Shown: positions 24,561 to 33,793, counted from the first letter of the stretch. The stretch is DNA of 64,000 nucleotides from Anaerolineae bacterium (GCA_022843385.1 JALHNT010000007.1:82240-146239), one strand, 5' to 3'. Program-made: numbers and translations. The notes: generated from the sequence alone by a model not told the origin.

Positions 24561-26018
24561 ATGAAAATGCCACGAATAACGACGCCCGAATGGGTGAAGG
24601 ATGCGGTGTTCTACCAGATTTTTCCAGATCGATTCGCCAAGAGCAACCGGGCGTTGAAGCCGACTAATCTCGAAGATTGGAACAGCCCGCCGACGCCCCA
24701 GGGTTATAAGGGTGGCGATCTGTATGGGGTGATCGAACACCTCGACCACATCCAATCCCTGGGGGCGAACGCCACCTATTTCACCCCCATCTTCCAGAGC
24801 GCCTGCAATCACCGCTATCACACCCACGACTACTATCAGGTCGATCCACTGCTGGGGGGCAACAAAGCCTTCTACGCCCTGCGCGACGAAATGCGCAAGC
24901 GCGGCATGAAGCTGGTGCTGGATGGCGTCTTCAACCATGCCAGCCGGGGCAATATCTTCTTCAATGACATCCTGGAGAACGGCCCGCACTCGGCCTGGCT
25001 GGACTGGTTCATCATCCACGACTGGCCGCTGACGCCCTACAGTGGCGAGCGCCCGGCCAACTATGAGTCGTGGGTGGGCAACCGAGCGCTGCCCAAATGG
25101 AACACTGATAATCCCCAGGTGCGCGAGTACATCATGCAGATTGCCGAACACTGGCTGCGCGAAGGCATCGATGGCTGGCGGCTGGATGTGCCCTTCTGCA
25201 TCACCAGCCCCGGCTTCTGGAACGAGTTCCGCCAGCGGGTGAAGGCTGTCAATCCCGAAGCCTACATCGTGGGCGAAGTGTGGTGGGACAGCACCAATTA
25301 TCTTCAGGGCGACCAGTTCGACGCGGTGATGAATTATCTGTTCACCGAGCCGGTCATCCAGTTCTGCGGTCAGAACCATCTGGTGCGCGATCTGGCGGTG
25401 ACCGGTCATTCATATGACCCCTACCCGGCGATTGATGGCGAGCATTTCGCCGTCAAGTTCGAGAAAGCCATCTTCCGCTACGACTGGGAAATCGCGCAGG
25501 TGCAGTTGAACCTGCTCGATAGCCACGACACGGCGCGCTTCCTGAGCATCTGCGGCGGCGATAAAGCCAGCGTGCGCCTGGCGTCGATCCTGCTGCTGAC
25601 CTGCCCTGGCGCACCCAGCATCTATTACGGCGATGAGATCGGGTTGCCGGGTGGCGATGACCCAGACTGCCGTCGTACCATCCAGTGGGATCGGCGCGAC
25701 CAGTGGGATATGGATCTGTTCGCCCATTATCAGAAGCTGGTGGCGCTGCGCCATGCGCATCCAGCGCTGCGACGCGGACGTTATCAACGCCTGTTCGCCA
25801 ATCCGACAGTCTATGCCTTTGGGCGTGATCTGGGCGATGACCGGCTGCTGGTGGCGGTCAATGTGGGCGAGAAGGCGGCCAAGATCGAGCTTCCGGTCAA
25901 AGACCTGGCCGCCGATGGGCAGACGTTGACAGCGCTCTATGGCAAGGGTAGTTTCACCGTCGAGGGCGGCGTGGTCAAAGTCACCCTTCCGGCGCGCGAT
26001 GGACTGATTCTGGGATAA
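24561..26018 (+). CDS. GH13 alpha-amylase-family glycosidase (neopullulanase/cyclomaltodextrinase-like)
   Basis: The 485-residue product begins WVKDAVFYQIFPDRFAKSN after a short N terminus, preceded by AGGAGA. GH13 regions are all present: LVLDGVFNHAS (region I), GWRLDVP with nucleophile Asp209, IVGEVWW with acid/base Glu239, and LLDSHDTARF with transition-state Asp323. The GDLYGVIEHLDHIQSLGANA block is typical of neopullulanases and cyclomaltodextrinases, but the extra N-terminal starch-binding domain of those enzymes is missing. There is no signal peptide, so it probably acts on imported or stored alpha-glucan in the cytoplasm. The GNAT gene follows 11 bp later on the same strand. Confidence 0.9.
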   Translation: MKMPRITTPEWVKDAVFYQIFPDRFAKSNRALKPTNLEDWNSPPTPQGYKGGDLYGVIEHLDHIQSLGANATYFTPIFQSACNHRYHTHDYYQVDPLLGGNKAFYALRDEMRKRGMKLVLDGVFNHASRGNIFFNDILENGPHSAWLDWFIIHDWPLTPYSGERPANYESWVGNRALPKWNTDNPQVREYIMQIAEHWLREGIDGWRLDVPFCITSPGFWNEFRQRVKAVNPEAYIVGEVWWDSTNYLQGDQFDAVMNYLFTEPVIQFCGQNHLVRDLAVTGHSYDPYPAIDGEHFAVKFEKAIFRYDWEIAQVQLNLLDSHDTARFLSICGGDKASVRLASILLLTCPGAPSIYYGDEIGLPGGDDPDCRRTIQWDRRDQWDMDLFAHYQKLVALRHAHPALRRGRYQRLFANPTVYAFGRDLGDDRLLVAVNVGEKAAKIELPVKDLAADGQTLTALYGKGSFTVEGGVVKVTLPARDGLILG

Positions 26019-26029
26019 GGAGTGCCGGC

Positions 26030-26629
26030 ATGACTTATCGCACCATCCGGTTGGCGCGGGCCAGCGATGCCACCGCGATCCAGGCGATCTATGCGCCGAT
26101 TGTGCGCGAGACAGCGATCTCGTTTGAACTGGAAGCGCCCTCGGTCAGCGAGATGACTGAGCGCATCGCGCATAAGCTGGAACAGTACCCCTGGCTGGTG
26201 CTGGAGGGCGACGGTGAAGTTCTGGGTTATGCCTATGCCGGGCGCTGGCGGGAACGGGCGGCCTATCAATGGATGGTCGAGGTCAGCGTCTATGTCCATC
26301 CGACCCATCAGCGGATCGGGGCTGGGCGGGCGCTCTATACCGCCCTGTTCGCCGCGCTCAGTCTGCAAGGGTATCGTGGGGCGGTCGCCGGGATCGCCCT
26401 GCCCAATGATGCCAGCATCCGGCTGCATCAGGCTGTCGGTTTCACCGCTGTCGGCACCTATCATCAGGCCGGGTACAAGTTCGGATGCTGGCACGACATC
26501 AGTTGGTGGGAACGTCGTTTGGAATCAGTCAGCGATGTTGTAGTCCCACCGTTGGCATTGATGCGCATCGTTGGCAGCGAACAATGGCAGGCAGCGATGG
26601 AAGCGGGTGAAAGGTTGCTGAGGCGCTAG
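26030..26629 (+). CDS. GNAT N-acetyltransferase, phosphinothricin acetyltransferase-like
   Basis: The 199-residue product has the GNAT core (about 5-165): IRLARASDATAIQAIYAPIV at the start, VEVSVYVHPTHQRIGAGRALY (acetyl-CoA P-loop, RIGAGRA), and NDASIRLHQAVGFTAVGTY. The ending AGYKFGCWHDISWWER is diagnostic of the PAT/bar group, which acetylates glutamine-synthetase inhibitors such as phosphinothricin or methionine sulfoximine. Other substrates such as methionine derivatives are possible in this group. Residues beyond 165 form a short extension. It follows the GH13 gene by 11 bp on the same strand, so they share a transcript, although no functional link is clear. Confidence 0.85.
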   Translation: MTYRTIRLARASDATAIQAIYAPIVRETAISFELEAPSVSEMTERIAHKLEQYPWLVLEGDGEVLGYAYAGRWRERAAYQWMVEVSVYVHPTHQRIGAGRALYTALFAALSLQGYRGAVAGIALPNDASIRLHQAVGFTAVGTYHQAGYKFGCWHDISWWERRLESVSDVVVPPLALMRIVGSEQWQAAMEAGERLLRR

Positions 26630-26705
26630 GCTCATTCACTGTGCTGGGACGTTAACACCCAAAAGGATCATGGCCGCAACGTGTAGATCGTATGCGAGTT
26701 CTCCT

Positions 26706-27530
26706 TTACGAGCTTTGGCAGGCGATGATGGCATCCTCCAGACACGATCTTTCATACTCATCATAATCTGGATCGTCGCGCAGCTTCACAAGCAGGGGAT
26801 ATAAGCGCGGATCAGCCAGGACTTCAGCCGCCTCAAAAATAAGGGTTCCGGCATTTCCTGCTTGCAGATAGGGTATTATCAACTCGAATGCGCGTTCGTC
26901 CTGTCTTATGGCAAGCCCAACAACTCCTTCACCGGGTGCAGCACTGGCATCATGCGGATCGTTGGCACGGCGGAATAGCGCCTCTCTGATTTCGGGCGTA
27001 TCGGTTTCGATCTGGCTGCCCAACGCAAAAGTAGCCCAATCGCGCACATCCCCATCTTCATCCGAGGATAGCTCGATCAAGGTTTGGATGGCGGATGGAT
27101 TTTCTTCACCAGCTAAACCGAGTGCAACCCCAAAGCGCACTTCGGGATCAGGATGATGCCTGAGCTTTAACAAGGGTTCAACTTTGCGGGGTTCCGGGGT
27201 GATGTGACCTAAACCTACGGTCACAGAATTTAGGACACTGTGATCCTGCTCAGTGTCAATGAACGTAAAGAACAGGTTCAGTGTTTCATCCAGATAGGCG
27301 CGTTCCGGCAGGCCAAGCTGTGCCAGAATGTCTACGCCAACTGTACGGCGATGTGGATCATCGCTGGCACATAATCCTCGTGCGGCCTCGAATACATCAC
27401 GAGTGGCCCGTTCGCGCAATGTCCAGATGGCATCCCAGCCGGGGGTATCCTCTATATCGCTAGCGGTCAGTGCAAGCTGGATGAGTTCATCGGTCGATTT
27501 TTGTTTGAGCTGTTCTCGAAACGATTCCAT
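26706..27530 (-). CDS. HEAT-repeat protein
   Basis: I place the start at the ATG at 27528-27530, with GGAAGCGGAG upstream; a longer frame would run through the dispersed repeat at 27618-27733 and is unlikely. The 274-residue product begins MESFREQLKQKSTDELIQL and consists of helical pairs with HEAT spacing, such as TVGVDILAQLGLPERAYLD, LKLRHHPDPEVRFGVALGL and LSSDEDGDVRDWATFALGS. HEAT arrays bind proteins or serve as phycobilin-lyase-like scaffolds. The partner is unknown. No neighbour on its strand suggests a pathway. It converges with the GNAT gene. Confidence 0.8.
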   Translation of the reverse strand: MESFREQLKQKSTDELIQLALTASDIEDTPGWDAIWTLRERATRDVFEAARGLCASDDPHRRTVGVDILAQLGLPERAYLDETLNLFFTFIDTEQDHSVLNSVTVGLGHITPEPRKVEPLLKLRHHPDPEVRFGVALGLAGEENPSAIQTLIELSSDEDGDVRDWATFALGSQIETDTPEIREALFRRANDPHDASAAPGEGVVGLAIRQDERAFELIIPYLQAGNAGTLIFEAAEVLADPRLYPLLVKLRDDPDYDEYERSCLEDAIIACQSS

Positions 27531-27617
27531 CGCTCCGCTTCCCTTACAACTTCCCAGGAGTGTAACTGCCAACGCGAGTCTATCATAAGACCGGAGCGAC
27601 AGGCGCTTACAAGTACC

Positions 27618-27733
27618 GCGGACGTGCCGTTGCACGTCCCTACATCCATCGGTCGTTCGTAGGGGCACCCAACGGGGTGTCCAAATCACGATACGGATTT
27701 AATTCATCAACGGTCAATATTGCGCCCCTACGG
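27618..27733. repeat. Palindromic dispersed repeat, copy A
   Basis: The element contains two perfect hairpins: GGACGTGC/GCACGTCC around a four-base loop, and, with one difference, the GGACACCC/GGGTGTCC hairpin that is intact in the second copy. It ends TCAATATTGCGCCCCTA. A second copy at 62920-63043 is alignable over nearly its whole length. It lies in the intergenic stretch 27531-27783, which holds no gene. Confidence 0.8.
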
Positions 27734-27783
27734 AAGAAAACCTACCGCTTGTGAGCTAGACATTTTTCTGGAATAGCCTAAGT

Positions 27784-28752
27784 TCAGCCTGAACGCAGCG
27801 ACCGATAAAACCAGATGTCATCTGCCGGATCGCCGTAATAGGGGCGAAGCAGTTCTACTTCCTGGGGCAGCGCCCGAATGATACCCAGCGGATCTTCCGG
27901 CGTCAGCAGATCCAGATCGGGCAGATCCGGGCAATCCAGTTCAATCGAGTCGCCTGTCACCCAGCCGAAATCAGCGCGGAACTGGATGCGATACCACGGC
28001 CCGAAGCCGGTCTGGCGGACTCCCATGACATAAACCGACGCACCGTTAACCATCACGCCCATTTCGTCGGCGCGCACAGTCACCTGCGTCCGCACATTCA
28101 GATCGCCCGGCACCCGTGTATCCACCCGACCGACGCAGCCATCCAGCGCGCCATCAACCTGAGCAAAGGATTGGGGAGCGATCATCGACTCGAACTGCTC
28201 AATCAGCCCAGGCGACAGGCGCAGCCCCTCGCCAGTCGTCACGGTCATGGTGGCATCGAAAGCCAGTTGCACAGCGGCATCGCCCTGGCTCACCACCAGA
28301 TAATCCCGATCATCAGCACGGGTCTGCACAGCAAAGGCGCTGGCAGGTGTCGTCACGATCAGGTCACCGACGTGCAGGCGATAACTGGCGAACTGATCGG
28401 GTGCTGAGGTATGGATGCTGCGACCTTCAACCTGGGCTTCGAGAGTCAGGCGGCCAGCGCCATCCTGTCCTATCTGAATGAGTGTATAGGTTGCGCCAGG
28501 GAGAAGGAGTGTTTCTGTTCCGTCCGCCAGGGTGATAAAGACGCGCCCGGTTTCATTGGTGCGCAACCGGTCGCCCGCGCTGATCGCTGCCTGAGCATCC
28601 AGCGACAGGACTACCCAGTTGCTGGCATCGCCCCGCTGTAGCGAGACACCGCTGGCGGTCACCTGAATGCTGACCGCGATCTGCCCCTGTGCGCTGACAC
28701 GGCTGCCGATGATGAGCAGCCCAGTCAGAAGGATGAACCACACTTGTTTCAC
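27784..28752 (-). CDS. Secreted FecR-domain protein with SH3-like domain, copy 2
   Basis: The start is GTG at 28750-28752; its GTGA overlaps the kinase stop codon. The 322-residue product has a signal peptide (VWFILLTGLLIIGSRVSAQ). A FecR-type domain follows (about 30-190), recognisable by the pattern ISAGDRLRTNETGRVFITLADGTETLLLPG and related strands, broken here into ISAGDRLRTNETGRV and FITLADGTETLLLPG. A bacterial SH3-like segment (about 215-285) ends PWYRIQFRADFGWVTGDSI. FecR domains are exported and often transmit signals to membrane sensors. The kinase immediately upstream has a CHASE2 sensor, and the first gene of the operon is a paralogue. Confidence 0.8.
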   Translation of the reverse strand: MKQVWFILLTGLLIIGSRVSAQGQIAVSIQVTASGVSLQRGDASNWVVLSLDAQAAISAGDRLRTNETGRVFITLADGTETLLLPGATYTLIQIGQDGAGRLTLEAQVEGRSIHTSAPDQFASYRLHVGDLIVTTPASAFAVQTRADDRDYLVVSQGDAAVQLAFDATMTVTTGEGLRLSPGLIEQFESMIAPQSFAQVDGALDGCVGRVDTRVPGDLNVRTQVTVRADEMGVMVNGASVYVMGVRQTGFGPWYRIQFRADFGWVTGDSIELDCPDLPDLDLLTPEDPLGIIRALPQEVELLRPYYGDPADDIWFYRSLRSG

Positions 28753-31487
28753 CTTGTATCTCCGTTCATCTGGCCTACAGGTTGCAGCGGCAGTTCGAGA
28801 TAGAAGAGGCTGCCCACGCCTTCGGTGCTGCGCACGCCGATCCGCCCGTCGTGCGCTTCGACAATGGTCTTCACCAGACTGAGTCCCAGTCCGGTGCCAG
28901 CAATGTGAGCGGTGGCATCGGTACGGATGCGGCTGAACTCCTTGAACAGACGATCCTGATAGGCAGCAGGGATGCCGTAGCCGGTGTCTTCAACCTCCAG
29001 CCGCAGCATCGACCCGGCCTGATGCAGCCGCAGCGTAATCCTGCCCTGCTCGGGTGTGTACTTGCTGGCGTTGGTCAGCAGATTGGAAATCGCCTGCCCG
29101 AGCTGCATCGCACTGCCGGTGATGGGTGGCAGGTTATTCACAATCTCGATCTGGAAGTCCTGATGCCGCAGCAGAAAATCCGGCTGGTGTCGTTCGGCCA
29201 TCTCGCGCGCCAACCGGCTGAAGTCCACCTGTTCGCGTTTGTCACTGACGTTGGAACGCAGTTGCTCCAGATCCAGGACATCGGTGATGATGGCTTCCAT
29301 CTGCTTGCTGCTGGACTCGATGTTGCCGAGGAAACGCAGGTCACGATCCGCCAGTGCGGTCTCGCCGGTTTGCAACAGGTAGACATAGCCCATGATGCGC
29401 GCCAGCGGATTCTTCAAATCATGAGCCGCCATACGGATCATGCGGCTCTTCAGGTCATTCAGTTCCACCAGGGTCGAGATATCGCTCATCACGACCACCC
29501 AGTCGCCCACACCAGGCAGCGGCGCCGTTTCCAGATGATAGCTTTTATCAGCGACTCTGACATCATCGCTGAAGGATTGGCGTTGGGTGAACGCCTGCTG
29601 GAAGCGTGCCTGAGCGTCGGGATTGGTGAAGCAATCTTCCAGCAGGCGCGACAACAGGCTATTCGCTGAGCCATCCACCAGCAGCGGAAAAGTGGCGCGC
29701 GCGGCATCGTTGCAACTGATAAGTTGTCCGGCACCATCGACGATCAGGATGACCACCGGTGACTTCGCCAGCACGGTCTCCAGTAGGGCATACTGACGGC
29801 GGGTCTGGCTGTAGAGAATCGCGTTATCCAGGCCGGGAGCAAATTCCCGAGTCAGTGTGCGCAGCAACAGCGGATTGAGCGCGCGTACCTGTCGCGGTGA
29901 TGGCATCTCGGCCACCAGTACGCCTAACTGCCGACCTTGCCAGCGGATCGGCACGGCGATCCGGGTATCATCGATCACGCCGGGTCGCGAGCCTTTCAGC
30001 GGAATCGGTATGCCCAGACGGGTGTCATCCAACGGCGGCCCCTGCTGAATGCGGCTGATGAGGGCATCGAACCAGGCACGACGGGTGGAATCTGGTTCCC
30101 GATAGTAATAATCGACCGGTGGCAATCGATTTTCGCTGTCGCGCAGGCTGATGACAACATTGGTCGCGCCGAGCAACTGCTGCACATCTTCCACCAGATG
30201 CGGCAGAATCTTGTCGAGCGAGAGCCGCTGCTGCGAGACTTCGACAACGGTTGAAAGCATCGATTCAGTCTGTCGCCGGCGAGCAATCTCAATCGTCACC
30301 AGCCAACCGAGGTTGAACAAGCCGGGCAGCGCAATCGCCAGCGTGCTGTGAAACAGATTGACTTTCTGGTAGGACACACCAAACCAGAGGAAGGCGACGG
30401 TATACCACAGCAGCAGCAGGCCGATGGAGGCTACCACCATCCACTGCCAGCGCAGTTGGGCGTAGATCACACTGGCGCCCACTGACAGGATCACGATCAT
30501 CACGATCTGCGACAATCGGGACTGATCCGCCAGCGCCGCATTTTGCAGCAGGCTTTCAAGGGCATGCGCCTGAATTTCCACCCCTGCCATCATGCGACCA
30601 CCCCCCCGTGCCGGGATGGGATAGCGGTCGGTCGCACCGGTGCTGGTCAGCCCAACCAGGACAATCTTATCGGCGAAGACGGCTGGATCAACTGTCCCCT
30701 CCAGCACATCCCGCAGCGAGACCATCGGAAAGGTCACGCCAGGCGGCCCGAAGTAATTCGCCAGCCACAGACCATTTTCGTCAACCGGCAACACCCGCTC
30801 GCCCGGCAGCACGAGCTGGTCCGCCTGAGAGGTCACGACCTGGGAAATGGCGGATGCTGGAATGCGCAGGTAGGCCAGATAAGTCGCCAGCGGAAAAGAG
30901 AGGTATGGCTGTGTTTCATCGAGCTGGATACGCGAGATATGCCGCCGGACGATGCCATCGATGTCCGGGATGCTGTTGACCCCTGCCAGATAGTCGCTGG
31001 TCTCGATCAGGGGACGGATGGGGAACAGGGCGGTGCGATAGGCAACCTGCTCCCCATCAGACGCGCTGGCAATTTCGACGCCAACCAACGGCATGACCAC
31101 CCGCATCCGGGGTGTTTCGGAACGGGCACGTTCGAGGGCCGCCATCAATGCCTCATCGCCCTCCGCCGGCTGGTCGAAGAGCAAGTCGAAGGCAACCACG
31201 CGCGCTCCGGCGCTGTGCAGCACATCGATTAACTGGGCATAGAGCTGGCGCGACCAGTTCAGGGGCGAACGACCGTAGACATCGAGGCTGGCATTATCCA
31301 GGCCAACAATGACAATACTGCCCTCGGTAGGGGCAGTGACATAATAGACATCGTTGAAGGCCAGGCGCGTCTGGGAAAACCAGTTGACCGTCCACAACAG
31401 CACGATGAACAGGCCCAGCACCAGACCAATCCACAGGCCGCGCACGACTTTCCGGCGACGGCTGGCGAAGATCGGATCGAGATTCAT
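28749..31487 (-). CDS. CHASE2-GAF-PAS sensor histidine kinase
   Basis: The 912-residue product starts at the ATG 31485-31487; an in-frame TTG at 31493 is possible, and no clear Shine-Dalgarno is seen. Layout: membrane helix about 20-37, extracytoplasmic CHASE2 domain about 45-310 (IVIVGLDNASLDVYGRSPL, FDLLFDQPAEGDEALMAAL, DRYPIPARGGGRMMAGVEI), three helices about 320-400, a GAF domain about 425-580, a PAS domain about 590-670, then HisKA with His689 in AAHDLKNPLARIMGY. The ATPase part has NLLTNASKYTP near 801 and GTGLGLSLVKTIVEAHDG. CHASE2 binds an unknown outside signal. FecR-type genes lie directly upstream (9 bp) and downstream (4-base overlap), suggesting they supply or modulate that signal. 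Confidence 0.92.
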   Translation of the reverse strand: MNLDPIFASRRRKVVRGLWIGLVLGLFIVLLWTVNWFSQTRLAFNDVYYVTAPTEGSIVIVGLDNASLDVYGRSPLNWSRQLYAQLIDVLHSAGARVVAFDLLFDQPAEGDEALMAALERARSETPRMRVVMPLVGVEIASASDGEQVAYRTALFPIRPLIETSDYLAGVNSIPDIDGIVRRHISRIQLDETQPYLSFPLATYLAYLRIPASAISQVVTSQADQLVLPGERVLPVDENGLWLANYFGPPGVTFPMVSLRDVLEGTVDPAVFADKIVLVGLTSTGATDRYPIPARGGGRMMAGVEIQAHALESLLQNAALADQSRLSQIVMIVILSVGASVIYAQLRWQWMVVASIGLLLLWYTVAFLWFGVSYQKVNLFHSTLAIALPGLFNLGWLVTIEIARRRQTESMLSTVVEVSQQRLSLDKILPHLVEDVQQLLGATNVVISLRDSENRLPPVDYYYREPDSTRRAWFDALISRIQQGPPLDDTRLGIPIPLKGSRPGVIDDTRIAVPIRWQGRQLGVLVAEMPSPRQVRALNPLLLRTLTREFAPGLDNAILYSQTRRQYALLETVLAKSPVVILIVDGAGQLISCNDAARATFPLLVDGSANSLLSRLLEDCFTNPDAQARFQQAFTQRQSFSDDVRVADKSYHLETAPLPGVGDWVVVMSDISTLVELNDLKSRMIRMAAHDLKNPLARIMGYVYLLQTGETALADRDLRFLGNIESSSKQMEAIITDVLDLEQLRSNVSDKREQVDFSRLAREMAERHQPDFLLRHQDFQIEIVNNLPPITGSAMQLGQAISNLLTNASKYTPEQGRITLRLHQAGSMLRLEVEDTGYGIPAAYQDRLFKEFSRIRTDATAHIAGTGLGLSLVKTIVEAHDGRIGVRSTEGVGSLFYLELPLQPVGQMNGDTR

Positions 31488-31496
31488 AACCAAGCG

Positions 31497-32402
31497 TCAG
31501 GGCGCGTTCGGCTCAGTGTATCGAGCGGTATCTTCCGGGCCGTAATCATCCGGGAAAAGGCGAACCCCGGCGCAGGGTGTATTGATGCGAGCGTTGGACG
31601 CCTGAATCCAGCCATACCAGCCGCGAAAGAATATGCGGAACCAGTTGCCAGTTTCGGTGCGTCCGACCACCTGATTCAGTTGATCGGGAGCAACAATACC
31701 GACCTGCTCAAAGTCGCGCCCTGGGCCGCTGCGGACGTTGAAACTCAGGTCATCGGCGACAGTGGGCGGGGTGAAGGCACAGCCATCCAGCGCCGCATCC
31801 AGTTCAGCAAATGTGGTCGCACGGACAACATCGCTCAGGGCTTCATTCACTGGCGCGCGGATGCCGAAACCGGGGCCGACGTTGGCATCGTGATCGGGCT
31901 TGCTGGCATCGACCGCGCCTTCTGAGACCAGCATGGCAGAACGACCATTGCTCTCGACCCGAATGGCAAAGACTGTGCCGCGCGCCACCAGCTCCATACC
32001 GGGTGTTTCGATGTCATAACTGGAATTGGCATCCAGCAGTTGCGTCAGCCGCTGGATCGTCTGACCGGCCAGGACGCGGGCACGGATGGTGAAAGCATCG
32101 CTGGTGCCTTCGTAGCGCAGAATCTCGTACTCGCTGTTGGGCAGAATTTCGGTGTCCGTTCCATCAGCAAAGAAGGTGATGATGGCGCGTCCGGTGGCAT
32201 CAGTACGGATGCGATCTCCGACCGTGACCACTGCTTCAACCCGGATCGGCAGCCAGTTGGTGGCGTTGACATGCAGCATCTCGACGCCGTCAGCGCGGAC
32301 CTCAAGCGAGGCCGCGAGCTGCTCCTGTGCCTGTGACAGGCTGAAGGACAAGGACAATCCGAAAAGCAAAACCAATATGGTCAGCGAACGACTTCGGCTC
32401 AT
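31497..32402 (-). CDS. Secreted FecR-domain protein with SH3-like domain, copy 1
   Basis: I choose the ATG at 32400-32402 because AGAGG lies nine bases upstream; the ATG at 32438 has no such site. The 301-residue product has a signal peptide (LTILVLLFGLSLSFSLSQAQ). A FecR-type domain (about 25-190) includes VTVGDRIRTDATGRAIITF and DIETPGMELVARGTVFAIRV. A bacterial SH3-like region (about 205-270) contains LSFNVRSGPGRDFEQVGIV and WFRIFFRGWYGWIQ. It is homologous to the gene at 27784-28752; both share the GDR/LRT-N/DATGR signature. It is the first gene of a three-gene operon with the CHASE2 kinase, so the likely order is secreted ligand, sensor, secreted ligand. Confidence 0.82.
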   Translation of the reverse strand: MSRSRSLTILVLLFGLSLSFSLSQAQEQLAASLEVRADGVEMLHVNATNWLPIRVEAVVTVGDRIRTDATGRAIITFFADGTDTEILPNSEYEILRYEGTSDAFTIRARVLAGQTIQRLTQLLDANSSYDIETPGMELVARGTVFAIRVESNGRSAMLVSEGAVDASKPDHDANVGPGFGIRAPVNEALSDVVRATTFAELDAALDGCAFTPPTVADDLSFNVRSGPGRDFEQVGIVAPDQLNQVVGRTETGNWFRIFFRGWYGWIQASNARINTPCAGVRLFPDDYGPEDTARYTEPNAP

Positions 32403-32480
32403 GCTATACAACCTCTGGATCGATGCCCCCTGCTTCATGGTAGCAGCATTTCGCTATTCCAGGCAACTGTTACGTCTTTA

Positions 32481-32509
32481 CTTTCAATCTTATAGCTCTA
32501 GGGTACAAT
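32481..32509 (+). promoter_or_regulatory. Weak candidate promoter of the FHA-REC-FHA operon
   Basis: TACAAT (32504-32509, five of six) follows CTTTCA (32481-32486, three of six) by 17 bp. The start codon at 32558 is 48 bases further on. It lies in the divergent region next to the FecR operon. Confidence 0.3.
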
Positions 32510-32557
32510 AGAGCGTAACTGTTCACCCCTCTTGACGAATAAGGTTGCACGGTTGCT

Positions 32558-33793
32558 ATGGAACAACATGCTGATCCCTGGATACTGGAATTCACCAACC
32601 CACAGATTCGCGCCCCCATGCGCATCCTGCTGCATGAACGACTGGTCTTCGGACGCATCGTCCAGGATGATCCGCGTAAGGCCGACATTGATCTGAGTGG
32701 GTTTAATGCGGCAGAACTGGGCGTCTCGCGGCTGCACTTCGCCATCGAACCGGATGTTGACCGGCTGGCGCTGATCGACCTGGGCAGCGAGAACGGTCTG
32801 TTTCTGAATAATGAGCGGCTGACTCCCCAAACACCCTACCGGCTGAACTCCGGCGACCAGATTATGGCGGGGCGATTGAAGCTCGACCTGTCGCTGATCG
32901 TCGCGCCGGTTTATGGCGGCAGCATCTATAAGCAGCCCAGCCTGCAAATCTCCGATCAGACCAGTCCGGGGCAAGGTGAAGTGGTCCTGCTGGTGATGAA
33001 GGATGTCGATATTGCCGGGGTCATCAGCCCTATTCTGACGCGCGCCGGCTACAAGGTCAAGTCGTGTCATGATGTAGTCACTGCCATCCGCATGTATACG
33101 CAGCGGCGTCCGGAAGTCATCATCGTCGATCCCGAGCTGCCGGATATGAACGGGCTGGAATTCTGCCGCTATGTGCGGCGGGATGTCAGTCACAACACTA
33201 CGCCGTTGATCGTGCTGCGCACCTCACAGAAGGCTGTCGAAAGCGCCGAGGCCATCCGCACCGGGGCCGACTTCTTTCTGGAGCGCCCTATCAGCGCCCG
33301 CGAGCTGCGTCATGTGATCTCGGCGCTGATCTATCATCGCAAGACCGGCGAGGCCAGCCTGCAAACCAAGCATCTGATCGGCACCGCGCCGCTGACGGCA
33401 GGTCAGCCCGAACCCCGGCGCAACGCCTGTGTCCTATTCGTGGCTGGCAAGAGCGAAGCGCCGATTGTGCTGGCAGTCCAGCAGCCAGTTTCGTTGGGAC
33501 GCCAGCCGACCAGCGCGGCGATGAAGATGCATGTGGATTTGTCACGTTTTGATGCGGCCAACCTGGGCGTCTCGCGGGTTCACGCCCTGCTCCATTATCA
33601 GGATGATAACTTCGCCATCGAAGATCAGGATACCATCAACGGCACCTACCTCAACGGCGATCCACTCAAACCACGCAAGCTCTACAGCCTTAAAAATGCT
33701 GACGAAATCCGGCTGGGGCAATTACGCCTTTTCATCTACTTTCTGGAAAAGAATGATCCAGTCTTACGGGGAGCCAACAGCCAGACAGCATGA
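32558..33793 (+). CDS. FHA-receiver-FHA protein with degenerate receiver
   Basis: The 411-residue product has an N-terminal FHA domain (about 20-120: LVFGR, GVSRLHFAI, LGSENGLFLN), a receiver-like domain (about 145-265), and a C-terminal FHA domain (about 305-405: SLGR, LGVSRVHALLHY, DTINGTYLNGD). Both FHA domains keep the GR, SR-H and NG positions that bind phosphothreonine. The receiver retains an aspartate (Asp191 in IIVDPELPDMNG) but the usual acidic pair is MKDVD, and the conserved Lys is replaced in FFLERPI, so it may be a pseudo-receiver. The protein could bridge Ser/Thr-kinase and two-component signalling. Its stop overlaps the next start codon by four bases (ATGA), beginning a compact operon. 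Confidence 0.87.
   Translation: MEQHADPWILEFTNPQIRAPMRILLHERLVFGRIVQDDPRKADIDLSGFNAAELGVSRLHFAIEPDVDRLALIDLGSENGLFLNNERLTPQTPYRLNSGDQIMAGRLKLDLSLIVAPVYGGSIYKQPSLQISDQTSPGQGEVVLLVMKDVDIAGVISPILTRAGYKVKSCHDVVTAIRMYTQRRPEVIIVDPELPDMNGLEFCRYVRRDVSHNTTPLIVLRTSQKAVESAEAIRTGADFFLERPISARELRHVISALIYHRKTGEASLQTKHLIGTAPLTAGQPEPRRNACVLFVAGKSEAPIVLAVQQPVSLGRQPTSAAMKMHVDLSRFDAANLGVSRVHALLHYQDDNFAIEDQDTINGTYLNGDPLKPRKLYSLKNADEIRLGQLRLFIYFLEKNDPVLRGANSQTA

Noticed and set aside
27531..27689. Longer start of the HEAT-repeat gene
   Set aside because: The extension would be encoded by dispersed repeat copy A and has no ribosome site; ATG 27528-27530 has a clear one.
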